64,000 bases of DNA from Cellvibrionales bacterium UBA1854 (lineage in GTDB: Bacteria; Pseudomonadota; Gammaproteobacteria; Pseudomonadales; Porticoccaceae). The stretch's first letter is position 1. The number at the start of each line of letters is the position of its first letter. Position numbers and translations under genes: made by a program. The stretch covers positions 47,652-111,651 of the forward strand of contig DDII01000026.1 in assembly GCA_002338445.1 (NCBI GenBank), written 5' to 3'. Of this stretch, positions 1-7,679 are shown one piece after another. The notes under the pieces were generated by a model that saw only the letters and a program-made list of their open reading frames with translations, was not told where the DNA came from and searched no databases.

Positions 1-57
1 TTAATGAAAACCAAGTATCTTTAAGGCCCTATTCAATGCCATAGAAGATATATTCAA

Positions 58-396
58 ATGAAACTAATTACAGCAATTATTAAACCTTTTAAGTTAGATG
101 ATGTTCGAGAAGCGTTAGCGGAAAATGGGGTACAGGGTATTACAGTTACAGAAGTAAAAGGATTTGGGCGCCAGAAGGGTCACACAGAGTTGTATAGAGG
201 GGCTGAGTATGTGGTCGATTTTCTCCCGAAAATAAAACTTGAAATAGCAGTACCTTCAGACATGGTGGATAGCGTCGTTGAAGCAGTAGCAAAATCTGCA
301 GTTACCGGAAAAATAGGAGATGGCAAAATATTTGTTTCCGATTTGACTCAAGTCGTTAGGATTCGCACAGGTGAAACGGACGAAGATGCAATATAG
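58..396 (+). CDS. glnB: Nitrogen regulatory protein P-II
   Basis: Trimeric PII signal protein that senses 2-oxoglutarate, ATP/ADP and glutamine status and controls partners such as NtrB, GlnE or AmtB. The 112-residue length is exactly that of GlnB/GlnK. The T-loop is intact, with the uridylylation tyrosine at residue 51 (GAEYVVDF), and the B-loop TGKIGDGKIF lies at residues 83-92. No amtB follows, so GlnB is preferred to GlnK, but the two cannot be separated by sequence alone. The upstream neighbour is outside the window. It sits 10 kb from a sigma-54-preceded urea operon that this protein would be expected to control indirectly through NtrB/NtrC. Confidence 0.95.
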   Translation: MKLITAIIKPFKLDDVREALAENGVQGITVTEVKGFGRQKGHTELYRGAEYVVDFLPKIKLEIAVPSDMVDSVVEAVAKSAVTGKIGDGKIFVSDLTQVVRIRTGETDEDAI

Positions 397-485
397 TTGT
401 GAAAAACTTTCCTGACTTATAAACACATCATATATCGAAGGGTTGGGAGCTGACTTTGCCACTGATCAGTTGAAACGGTACTTTT

Positions 486-1262
486 ATGGCTTTTGAACTA
501 ATGGTTTTGTGGTTTAGAACATTTTTGTATATAAGTCTTGTCACTATTTCTAGCAGTTATGCTGAGGACTCACTAGTCAGAGGAAAACCACCTTCCCTCG
601 TTAGTGTGCTAGAGAAGCTGGAGGCGGCTCGTCCCGAATTCCATTACAAATTTTTAGGTGAGTCAGATATACCTGGGTACTATAGAATTTCTATCGAAAA
701 TGGACCAAATCTATACGTTGCCAAAGATGGAAGTCATTTTTTTGATGGCTCAGTTTATAGAATCGAGGCAACCGGCTTTGTTGATGTTGAAGAGCTCCGT
801 TTGGTTTCAGATCGGGAGCGAATATTTGCTAAACTAGACGTTAAAGACATGATAGTTTTTCCACCGGAAGGGGGCACTAAAGCTATTATGAACGTTTTCA
901 CCGACATTGATTGTGGATATTGCCGTAAATTGCACAATGAAGTTGAAGAACTAAACTCGTATGGCATTGAGATTCGCTATTTAGCTTACCCCAGAGCTGG
1001 TTTTAATTCGCCTGCATATGACAAAATTACCACAGCTTGGTGCTCGGATGATCGAGAGGCCACTTTAACTGGACTAAAGGCTGGAAAGACAATTCCTAAT
1101 CAAACTTGTGCTGATAGCCCAGTTTTGGCGCATCTTCGCCTCGGTAGAAAGATCGGAGTGAGTGGAACACCAGCGATTATTCTGATGGATGGAACTATGA
1201 TTCCAGGTTATAGATCGGCAGCAGACTTTGCAGTTTTACTCGGTCTCAAGGGTATGAATTGA
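486..1262 (+). CDS. dsbC: Thiol:disulfide interchange protein DsbC
   Basis: Periplasmic disulfide isomerase and reductase that repairs wrongly paired disulfides. An N-terminal hydrophobic segment (about residues 7-25, ending SSSYA) looks like a signal peptide. An N-terminal dimerisation region follows, then a thioredoxin fold with the active site CGYC at residues 143-146 and the cis-proline loop SGTPAI near the C terminus. A second cysteine pair (WCSDD and NQTC) corresponds to the structural disulfide of DsbC. The length of 258 aa is near the family norm. The start could also be the internal ATG six codons in, which gives a neater signal peptide. It lies just upstream of hom; a dsbC-hom-thrC order is common in Pseudomonas-like gammaproteobacteria. 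Confidence 0.93.
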   Translation: MAFELMVLWFRTFLYISLVTISSSYAEDSLVRGKPPSLVSVLEKLEAARPEFHYKFLGESDIPGYYRISIENGPNLYVAKDGSHFFDGSVYRIEATGFVDVEELRLVSDRERIFAKLDVKDMIVFPPEGGTKAIMNVFTDIDCGYCRKLHNEVEELNSYGIEIRYLAYPRAGFNSPAYDKITTAWCSDDREATLTGLKAGKTIPNQTCADSPVLAHLRLGRKIGVSGTPAIILMDGTMIPGYRSAADFAVLLGLKGMN

Positions 1263-1334
1263 CCCTTTATAAAGTATGAGGTTAATCAACACATAATTGT
1301 GGAGCAAGTGCCAAACTTCATCAAAGGAGATGAC

Positions 1335-2645
1335 GTGAAGACAATTAACATCGGTTTGTGCGGGCTTGGTACAGTGGGGTATGGGGTCTATACGGTTTTA
1401 AAGCGAAATGCTGACTTGATTTCCGCTCGCGCTGGAAACAATATTTCAGTGACTCATATAGGGACGCGAAGCTTCCATGCCTGCCGTGAGACCAAATCAG
1501 TAAAAATTTCAAGTAACGTGTTTCAGGTTGCAGAAGATCCTAGCATTGATATTGTTGTTGAATTGATTGGCGGTACAGCAGTGGCATTTGATCTGATAAT
1601 GACCGCAATCCGGAATAAAAAACACATAGTTACTGCTAATAAAGCCTTGATTGCAGAACGGGGGCAAGAAATTTTTTTTGAGGCTGAAAAAAACGAAGTT
1701 GTTGTGGCATTCGAAGCCGCGGTCGCTGGAGGAATCCCCATAATAAAGGCTCTTCGGGAGGGTCTCGTCGCAAATGATGTACACTGGATGGCTGGCATAA
1801 TCAATGGAACGAGCAACTTTATTCTATCTGAAATGGCCAGCAAAAAGAGAGAATTCCATGATGTACTAGAAGAGGCTAAAGAGAAGGGTTACGCAGAAGC
1901 CGACCCGTCCTTTGATATTGACGGTACGGATGCCGCGCAGAAATTAGCGATTCTTGCGTCGATTGCTTTTTCGATTCCCCTCCAAACCAAAAATATTTAT
2001 AAGGACGGAATTACTCACTTGCAACCTCGCGATATCACATATGCTTCAGAACTGGGGTATGCTGTTAAATATCTTGGAATAGCGAGTCAAAAACCAACGG
2101 GTATTGAGCTTCGTGTTCATCCCGCACTCATACCGAGGACGTGCTTGTTGTCGGGTGTTGATGATGTTCTCAATGCAATTTTGGTCGACTGTGATGCGCT
2201 CGGAAGCACTCTTTTTTACGGTCGAGGAGCGGGGTCAGAACCCACAGCATCCTCAGTGATTGCTGATCTAGTAGACATAAGTCGCAACATCACTACTTCC
2301 AATGAGGGTAGAATAAGGCCGCTTGGTATAAAGTTAACGGATATTAAAGATAAAAAGATTCTCTCGATTGAGCAGATAGAGACTTGTTACTATCTTCGGT
2401 TTTCGATGCATGATATGCCAGGTGTATTATCAAAAGCTACGAGCATCATGGCAGAAGTTGGAATCAGTATTGAGGCAATTATTCAAAAAGAGCAGCCTAT
2501 CGGAATTGATTATGTTGATGTGATTGTCATAACAAACACCATTACAGAACTTCATCTAAACGTGGCGATAAGAAAGATCGAGCAACTAGACACGGTACAG
2601 GGCGATGCAACGGTAATTCGTCTTGAGAGATTAGATCAGGTTTGA
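1335..2645 (+). CDS. hom: Homoserine dehydrogenase
   Basis: NAD(P)-dependent reduction of aspartate semialdehyde to homoserine, the branch to threonine and methionine. The N-terminal Rossmann motif GLCGLGTVGYG, the dehydrogenase core (ANKALIAERG; GIINGTSNFILSEM) and a C-terminal ACT domain (about the last 80 residues, typical of feedback-regulated Hom) are visible. I place the start at the GTG at 1335 because AAAGGAG at 1323-1329 sits five bases upstream and the protein then begins VKTINIGL as family members do. A longer reading from GTG 1299 adds 12 residues without a clear ribosome site. The stop overlaps the earliest possible thrC start, which indicates co-transcription. Confidence 0.95.
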   Translation: MKTINIGLCGLGTVGYGVYTVLKRNADLISARAGNNISVTHIGTRSFHACRETKSVKISSNVFQVAEDPSIDIVVELIGGTAVAFDLIMTAIRNKKHIVTANKALIAERGQEIFFEAEKNEVVVAFEAAVAGGIPIIKALREGLVANDVHWMAGIINGTSNFILSEMASKKREFHDVLEEAKEKGYAEADPSFDIDGTDAAQKLAILASIAFSIPLQTKNIYKDGITHLQPRDITYASELGYAVKYLGIASQKPTGIELRVHPALIPRTCLLSGVDDVLNAILVDCDALGSTLFYGRGAGSEPTASSVIADLVDISRNITTSNEGRIRPLGIKLTDIKDKKILSIEQIETCYYLRFSMHDMPGVLSKATSIMAEVGISIEAIIQKEQPIGIDYVDVIVITNTITELHLNVAIRKIEQLDTVQGDATVIRLERLDQV

Positions 2646-2668
2646 CCAATTTACTGGGGATACACCAT

Positions 2669-4078
2669 ATGAAATATGTGAGCACCCGAGGTGGCGGGCA
2701 ACCCAAGAATTTCGACGAAGTAATATTAACGGGGCTTGCTCCTGACGGAGGGCTTTATGTTCCAAACAGCATCCCAAGGTTCAGTATTTCTGACATAGAA
2801 GCTTGGAAGAAATTGTCCTACAAACAATTAGCCTTTGAAGTGATGCAACCGTTTATTGGGGACTGCATACCAGAAGAAGACCTTATTAATTTAATCGATA
2901 CTGCTTACAGCTCATTCAACCATTCCGCGACGGCACCTTTAACTCAGACTGGTCACAATGAGTGGGTCCTAGAGCTATTTCATGGTCCCACTTTGGCATT
3001 TAAAGATTTTGCATTGCAGTTTTTGGGACAGTTACTTAATTACGTGCTCAAGCGAAAGAATAAAAAAGTAGTAATTATGGGGGCAACTTCGGGCGACACG
3101 GGATCGGCTGCTATAGAGGGTTGTCGAGATTGCGATAATATGAAAATGTTTATTCTACACCCGTACCAGCGTGTGTCTGAGGTACAGCGAAGGCAAATGA
3201 CAACAGTATTATCAGCTAACGTTTTTAATATTGCCCTAAAGGGGAATTTTGATGATTGTCAAAATATGGTTAAGGCATGCTTCCGTAATCAGTCATTTCT
3301 TCCGCATAAACTTCAGCTAGTGGCAGTAAATTCAATCAATTGGGCTCGAATAATGGCTCAAATTGTTTATTATTTTTGGGCTGCTCTGCATTTGGATGTT
3401 CGGTCAAATTTTATTTCCTTTTCAGTTCCGACCGGTAATTTTGGTGATGTCTTCGCAGGATATATTGCCTCAAAAATGGGCCTTCCCATCAAGCAGCTCG
3501 TAATTGCAACAAACAGCAATGACATACTTCATCGCTGCCTAAGTGATAACGATCACAGTATTCGTCCACTTAAACAGACCTTGGCACCCAGCATGGATAT
3601 AATGATATCTAGTAATTTTGAAAGATTGCTTTTCGATGTCCATGGTCGCGATGGAGCGTTCGTTGTTAAATTAATGGAGGAATCGCAAAAAGGCACTTTA
3701 AAGCTGGCTGATGAGGTGCGCTTCGTAATCCAACAGCTTTTTACAACTTATCGGTGTGATAATCATGAAATGCTTGAGATGATTCGTACCTTGAATAAAA
3801 ATAATGGATACCTTCTAGATCCGCACTCTGCAATTGGTTTATCTGCAGCTCGCCGTTGTCGAGTAGACATAGAAACTCCAATGGTGAGTCTCGCAACGGC
3901 ACATCCTGCTAAGTTTCCTGATGCGGTAAAACAGGCCGGTTTCGCTGAGGCGGCGTGTTTACCCGATCATTTAGATGATTTATTTCTCAGGACTGAGCAT
4001 ATGCATATTCTTGAAAATAATCAGGTTGAAGTTCAAAAGTTTATGGCGGATAGAGTTAGTGATTTAGCAGAAATATAA
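2669..4078 (+). CDS. thrC: Threonine synthase
   Basis: PLP enzyme converting O-phosphohomoserine to threonine, the last step after Hom. The N-terminal signature KYVSTRGG and the PLP-lysine motif HGPTLAFKDFA are clear, as are the glycine-rich phosphate site ATSGDTGSAA and the C-terminal ATAHPAKFP. Length is about 469 aa from the ATG at 2669, typical of the long gammaproteobacterial form. That ATG has CTGGGGA about eight bases upstream. A TTG at 2642 in the same frame overlaps the hom stop but adds nine residues unlike the family. It forms a translationally close pair with hom. Confidence 0.95.
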   Translation: MKYVSTRGGGQPKNFDEVILTGLAPDGGLYVPNSIPRFSISDIEAWKKLSYKQLAFEVMQPFIGDCIPEEDLINLIDTAYSSFNHSATAPLTQTGHNEWVLELFHGPTLAFKDFALQFLGQLLNYVLKRKNKKVVIMGATSGDTGSAAIEGCRDCDNMKMFILHPYQRVSEVQRRQMTTVLSANVFNIALKGNFDDCQNMVKACFRNQSFLPHKLQLVAVNSINWARIMAQIVYYFWAALHLDVRSNFISFSVPTGNFGDVFAGYIASKMGLPIKQLVIATNSNDILHRCLSDNDHSIRPLKQTLAPSMDIMISSNFERLLFDVHGRDGAFVVKLMEESQKGTLKLADEVRFVIQQLFTTYRCDNHEMLEMIRTLNKNNGYLLDPHSAIGLSAARRCRVDIETPMVSLATAHPAKFPDAVKQAGFAEAACLPDHLDDLFLRTEHMHILENNQVEVQKFMADRVSDLAEI

Positions 4079-4256
4079 GAATTAGTTAATAAAAGTTGTT
4101 TTTGTAACCAACATGTTCGGAGACACTCACGGATCGCAATGAAGTCTGAGGTCGTGCGTTGGAGGCATGTAGAAAGTAATTTAAGGTTTAATCGTTGGCT
4201 ACAAAAGTAACGTACAAAAATGGTGTAGATTGTTGACAATAAGTGCGAGTTTAATT

Positions 4257-4442
4257 ATGCGGGAAGATCCAAAACTTTCTCAGGAAGATCTGGAGAGGGT
4301 GCAGCAGTTCATTAGCACCGGCTACAACACAATTGAGAGAAAGCCTTTCAGAGGGTTTCTTCTATTTTTTGTTACCTGGTCAGTGGTAGCTCTGCTAGGA
4401 GTAGTTAGTTATTTCATTGGAAAATGGGTCGGATATCTATAA
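4257..4442 (+). CDS. Small membrane protein of the DUF3094 family
   Basis: A 61-residue protein from the ATG at 4257. The N-terminal half is charged and helical (KLSQEDLERVQQFI) and is followed by TGYNTIERKPFRGF, which matches the conserved N-x-IERKPFRP-like core of DUF3094 as I remember it. A single hydrophobic segment (about residues 35-58) then makes it a likely inner-membrane protein with its N terminus in the cytoplasm. Function is unknown. DUF3094 is known mostly from Pseudomonadales, Cellvibrionales and relatives, which helps place the organism. It stands alone between thrC and recJ. A longer start at 4230 is possible but has no support. Confidence 0.75.
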   Translation: MREDPKLSQEDLERVQQFISTGYNTIERKPFRGFLLFFVTWSVVALLGVVSYFIGKWVGYL

Positions 4443-4500
4443 AGGATTCATCAAAGCGCTTTGTGAGCTTAAATATCCCTCGACACATACGCTACACTAA

Positions 4501-6318
4501 ATGAGAGATGGAAAATATGAGGGAATGGTCTCTCGTGGGACTCGAATAGTGAAAAAAACCATCATCCGGCGGGGTGCAGCAAACTTTCTGTTTTCCAAAA
4601 ATATAGATCCGGTTCTTCAGCGCGTTTATTCGAATCGCGGCATTACCGATATGTCGATGGTTAATAAAACACTCTGCGATCTACCACACCCCTCTAAAAT
4701 GTTGGGAATCGAGTCTGCTGTACAGCGGCTTATTGATGCACTTCAATTAAAACAAAAGGTCTTAATCATTGGAGATTTTGACGCTGACGGAGCGACCAGT
4801 ACAGCGCTAATGATTCTCGGATTAGGAAGTTTGGGATTCTCTTCCGTTCAATACTTGGTGCCTAATCGTTTCGAGTTTGGCTATGGGCTTACCAGAGAGA
4901 TTGTTGATCTGGCGATTGGACTAAAGCCTGCTCTTATTATCACGGTCGATAACGGTATTTCTAGTTACCAAGGAGTTGAGAAGGCTTCTCAATACGGCGT
5001 TGATGTGATTATCACAGACCACCATCTTCCAGGTGAAGAATTGCCCGATGCCTACTCAATCATCAATCCAAATCAAATAGGCTGCAAGTTTCCCTCCAAA
5101 AATTTAGCTGGTGTCGGAGTTGCTTTTTATCTGCTTTTGGCTTTACGTACTGCATTGAGGGAGAACAATTGGTTTGTATCGCGGGACATAGGTGAGCCAA
5201 ATTTAGCGGTTTGGCTCGACTTGGTTGCACTCGGGACCATTGCGGACGTGGTCCCTCTTGATCAGGTTAATCGAACTCTTGTCCATCATGGGTTAAAACG
5301 CATTCGAGAAGGGTACTGTCGTCCAGGTATTTCAGCAATGTTGAGAGTTGCTGGAAAGAATCAAAGCGGTGTAAACGCCTCTGATCTGGGATTTAAGGTT
5401 GGACCCAGCTTAAATGCAGCCGGAAGACTAAAGGATATATCAATTGGAATTCAGTGTCTTTTGACTAATGACGTCGGTACGGCACTGGAGTTGGCGAAGC
5501 ACCTTAACACTTTAAATCAAGAAAGACGAGCTCTCGAGGAGGGCATGCAGGTTGAAGCACAACATTTACTTGAGGGTTTGCAACTGGGACAATCTGAGCG
5601 ATTACCAAACGTAATTTGTTTGTACAAGCCTGATTGGCATGAGGGCATATTGGGATTGTTGGCCTCGAGAATAAAGGAAAGATATCATCGCCCTGTTTTG
5701 ATTTGTGCTCGTGAGTCTGCAAGTGTTGGACCTAGTTATCAGGTAAAAGGCTCATGTCGTTCAATTCCAAAACTACACATTCGAGACGCACTGTCCGCTG
5801 TAGCTTTGAAACATGCTGACCTAGCAATGAAATTTGGTGGTCATGCAATGGCGGCGGGTTTTAGCATACGTGAGGATCGGTTAGAGTTACTTTTCACTGC
5901 CCTTCGCAAGTATGTTGGCACCACGTTAAAAAACGAGGATTTTAATGATGTTTGTCTGACTGATGGAGAATTAGACATAACACAAATCAACATTAAAACT
6001 GCGATGCTGCTGGATGAAGCAGGTCCCTGGGGACCTAAGTTCCCAGAACCCACATTTGATGGGATTTTTATCGTTGAAAGGCAACAAATCCTGAAGAAGA
6101 AATATCTTAAAATGACGCTCTCATTCCCAGAGCAGAGAGATTCGATGTTAGATGCGATTTGTTTCAATGTAGATGTGAATGAGTGGAATAACGACAAAAT
6201 AAATGCGCTTCATTGTGTTTACCGGCTCCAACGCAACGAGTATAGAGGAATAGAAAGACTTCAGTTATTGATCGATTACTTTCAACCGATTCATCAAAAA
6301 AAAGCTGTTTCGGTGTAG
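4501..6318 (+). CDS. recJ: Single-stranded-DNA-specific exonuclease RecJ
   Basis: 5'-3' ssDNA exonuclease of the DHH superfamily, used in RecF-pathway recombination, mismatch repair and base-excision repair. Motif I DFDADGATS is at about residues 92-100, the VDNGIS motif follows, and the DHH motif is present as TDHHLPGE. DHHA1-type nucleic-acid binding residues appear later as KFGGHAMAAGF. The length of 605 aa is slightly longer than E. coli RecJ (577). The N-terminal 8-9 residues may be excess, since an internal ATG lies nearby. It converges with tesA, with one base between the stops. dsbC is also near recJ in E. coli (dsbC-recJ-prfB), and here hom-thrC lie between. Confidence 0.95.
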   Translation: MRDGKYEGMVSRGTRIVKKTIIRRGAANFLFSKNIDPVLQRVYSNRGITDMSMVNKTLCDLPHPSKMLGIESAVQRLIDALQLKQKVLIIGDFDADGATSTALMILGLGSLGFSSVQYLVPNRFEFGYGLTREIVDLAIGLKPALIITVDNGISSYQGVEKASQYGVDVIITDHHLPGEELPDAYSIINPNQIGCKFPSKNLAGVGVAFYLLLALRTALRENNWFVSRDIGEPNLAVWLDLVALGTIADVVPLDQVNRTLVHHGLKRIREGYCRPGISAMLRVAGKNQSGVNASDLGFKVGPSLNAAGRLKDISIGIQCLLTNDVGTALELAKHLNTLNQERRALEEGMQVEAQHLLEGLQLGQSERLPNVICLYKPDWHEGILGLLASRIKERYHRPVLICARESASVGPSYQVKGSCRSIPKLHIRDALSAVALKHADLAMKFGGHAMAAGFSIREDRLELLFTALRKYVGTTLKNEDFNDVCLTDGELDITQINIKTAMLLDEAGPWGPKFPEPTFDGIFIVERQQILKKKYLKMTLSFPEQRDSMLDAICFNVDVNEWNNDKINALHCVYRLQRNEYRGIERLQLLIDYFQPIHQKKAVSV

Positions 6319-6319
6319 T

Positions 6320-6928
6320 CTAGAAGCCGAGGGTCGTAGTCAAGAACTGCTGAACTTTTTCTTTGATAATTGGTTGTGCTTTCGCCGTGGGATGCAATCC
6401 ATCACTTTGAATGAGCGATTGTGTCGTTGCTATTTCATAGAAATCAAAATTAAGCAGGTCGACACCTTTCTTTGTGGCGATTTTAGTATATATATTCGCA
6501 AAGCCCTCTGTATAACGAGTGCCATAGTTCCCCGGAATGCGCATACCAAAAAGGATAGGTTTTGCAGCCTTAGATCGACAGATTTCAATCATTTTTTCGA
6601 TGTTTCCTTCAATTAGATAAAGAGGATAACCGCGAAGGCCGTCATTTGCGCCAAGTTCTATTAGTACATGGGTCGGAGAAAATTTATTTAAAAGTTGAGG
6701 TAACCTAAACAAACCGTTGCCAGTTGTATCACCGCTTATACTTGCATTAATAATTTCATGATTTGGTCTAAAATGATTTGCAAGAAGGCTTACCCAGCCA
6801 CTTTGTTCTTCAAAACCATAGGAAGAGCTCAAGCTGTCCCCAAGTATGAGAAGCTTAGCAGCTTGACTCTGAGGGCTAAAAAAAACAAAGCAACAAATAA
6901 TGACTGTAATCGTACTATAATGTCTCAG
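6320..6928 (-). CDS. tesA: Lysophospholipase/acyl-CoA thioesterase I (SGNH esterase)
   Basis: Periplasmic GDSL/SGNH hydrolase acting on fatty-acyl thioesters and lysophospholipids. Block I is LILGDSLSSSYG, block II is NASISGDT, block III is ELGANDGLRG and the C-terminal D-x-x-H is DGLHP. The first canonical start codon in frame (TTG, 6832) would begin inside block I and remove the catalytic serine, so it cannot be the true start. Reading upstream in the same frame gives a good signal peptide (hydrophobic TVIICCFVFF, then SQAAK) and the frame stays open to a TAA. No ATG, GTG or TTG lies in it. I place the start at CTG 6928-6926, which has AAAGGA seven bases upstream. It diverges from ybbA as in E. 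coli. Confidence 0.85.
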   Translation of the reverse strand: MRHYSTITVIICCFVFFSPQSQAAKLLILGDSLSSSYGFEEQSGWVSLLANHFRPNHEIINASISGDTTGNGLFRLPQLLNKFSPTHVLIELGANDGLRGYPLYLIEGNIEKMIEICRSKAAKPILFGMRIPGNYGTRYTEGFANIYTKIATKKGVDLLNFDFYEIATTQSLIQSDGLHPTAKAQPIIKEKVQQFLTTTLGF

Positions 6929-6992
6929 CGTATTTTCCTTTATATTTGTTTGTTAGAACTTACCAGAAAACTGGAGAGATTGGGAATTAGTT

Positions 6993-7679
6993 ATGATAAA
7001 GGTCAATAATCTAAGTAAAAAAGTCCAAGTTTTACAGGATCAACTTACCATACTAAACTCACTCAGCTTCCAGGTTTCAAGGGGAGAAAGCTTGGCGATT
7101 ATTGGTCCATCAGGTTCCGGAAAGTCAACGCTATTGGGAATATTGGCGGGATTGGATCTTCCATCTACTGGCTCGGTTCATATTGACGGGAAGAGGATTA
7201 CTTCCATGAGTGAAGAGGCCAGAGCATCAATTAGGGCAAGTTACGTTGGTTTTGTTTTCCAATCATTCCATCTTTTACCCGGGTTGACTGCACTCGAAAA
7301 TGTGGCGCTCCCCCTAGAGCTGCGATCTGAAAGCAATGCATTAATCACGGCAAAAGAATTCCTTTTCAGAGTTGGATTACAGGATCGCTCTGAACATCTC
7401 CCAAACCAGCTATCTGGTGGTGAGCAGCAGAGAGTTGCTGTGGCCCGAGCATTTGCATGTCAACCGAAAATTCTGTTTGCCGATGAGCCCACCGGAAATC
7501 TTGATATCGTGACTGGAGCCAAGATAAATGACCTACTGTTTGAGCTGAACCAAGAACAAGGTACCACTTTGGTTATAGTTACTCATGAGCAGAGTCTGGC
7601 TGCTCGATGTGCGCGTCGACTTCATCTGCAGTGCGGAGCAAAATTCGTATCGGTTGAAGAGATGACAATTAAATGTTAG
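6993..7679 (+). CDS. ybbA: ABC transporter ATP-binding protein (YbbA, LolD-like)
   Basis: ATPase subunit of a MacB/LolD-type ABC system. Walker A is GPSGSGKST, the Q-loop is FVFQSFHLL, the signature is LSGGEQQRVAVARA and Walker B is ILFADEPTGNLD, followed by the H-loop VTHE. The length of 228 aa matches YbbA. Its ATG at 6993 is about 65 bases from the proposed tesA start, so the two genes share a divergent promoter region. The stop overlaps the start of the large permease gene by seven bases, giving a coupled pair. The substrate of YbbAP is not firmly established. The divergent pairing with tesA suggests lipid or lipoprotein handling in the envelope. Confidence 0.92.
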   Translation: MIKVNNLSKKVQVLQDQLTILNSLSFQVSRGESLAIIGPSGSGKSTLLGILAGLDLPSTGSVHIDGKRITSMSEEARASIRASYVGFVFQSFHLLPGLTALENVALPLELRSESNALITAKEFLFRVGLQDRSEHLPNQLSGGEQQRVAVARAFACQPKILFADEPTGNLDIVTGAKINDLLFELNQEQGTTLVIVTHEQSLAARCARRLHLQCGAKFVSVEEMTIKC

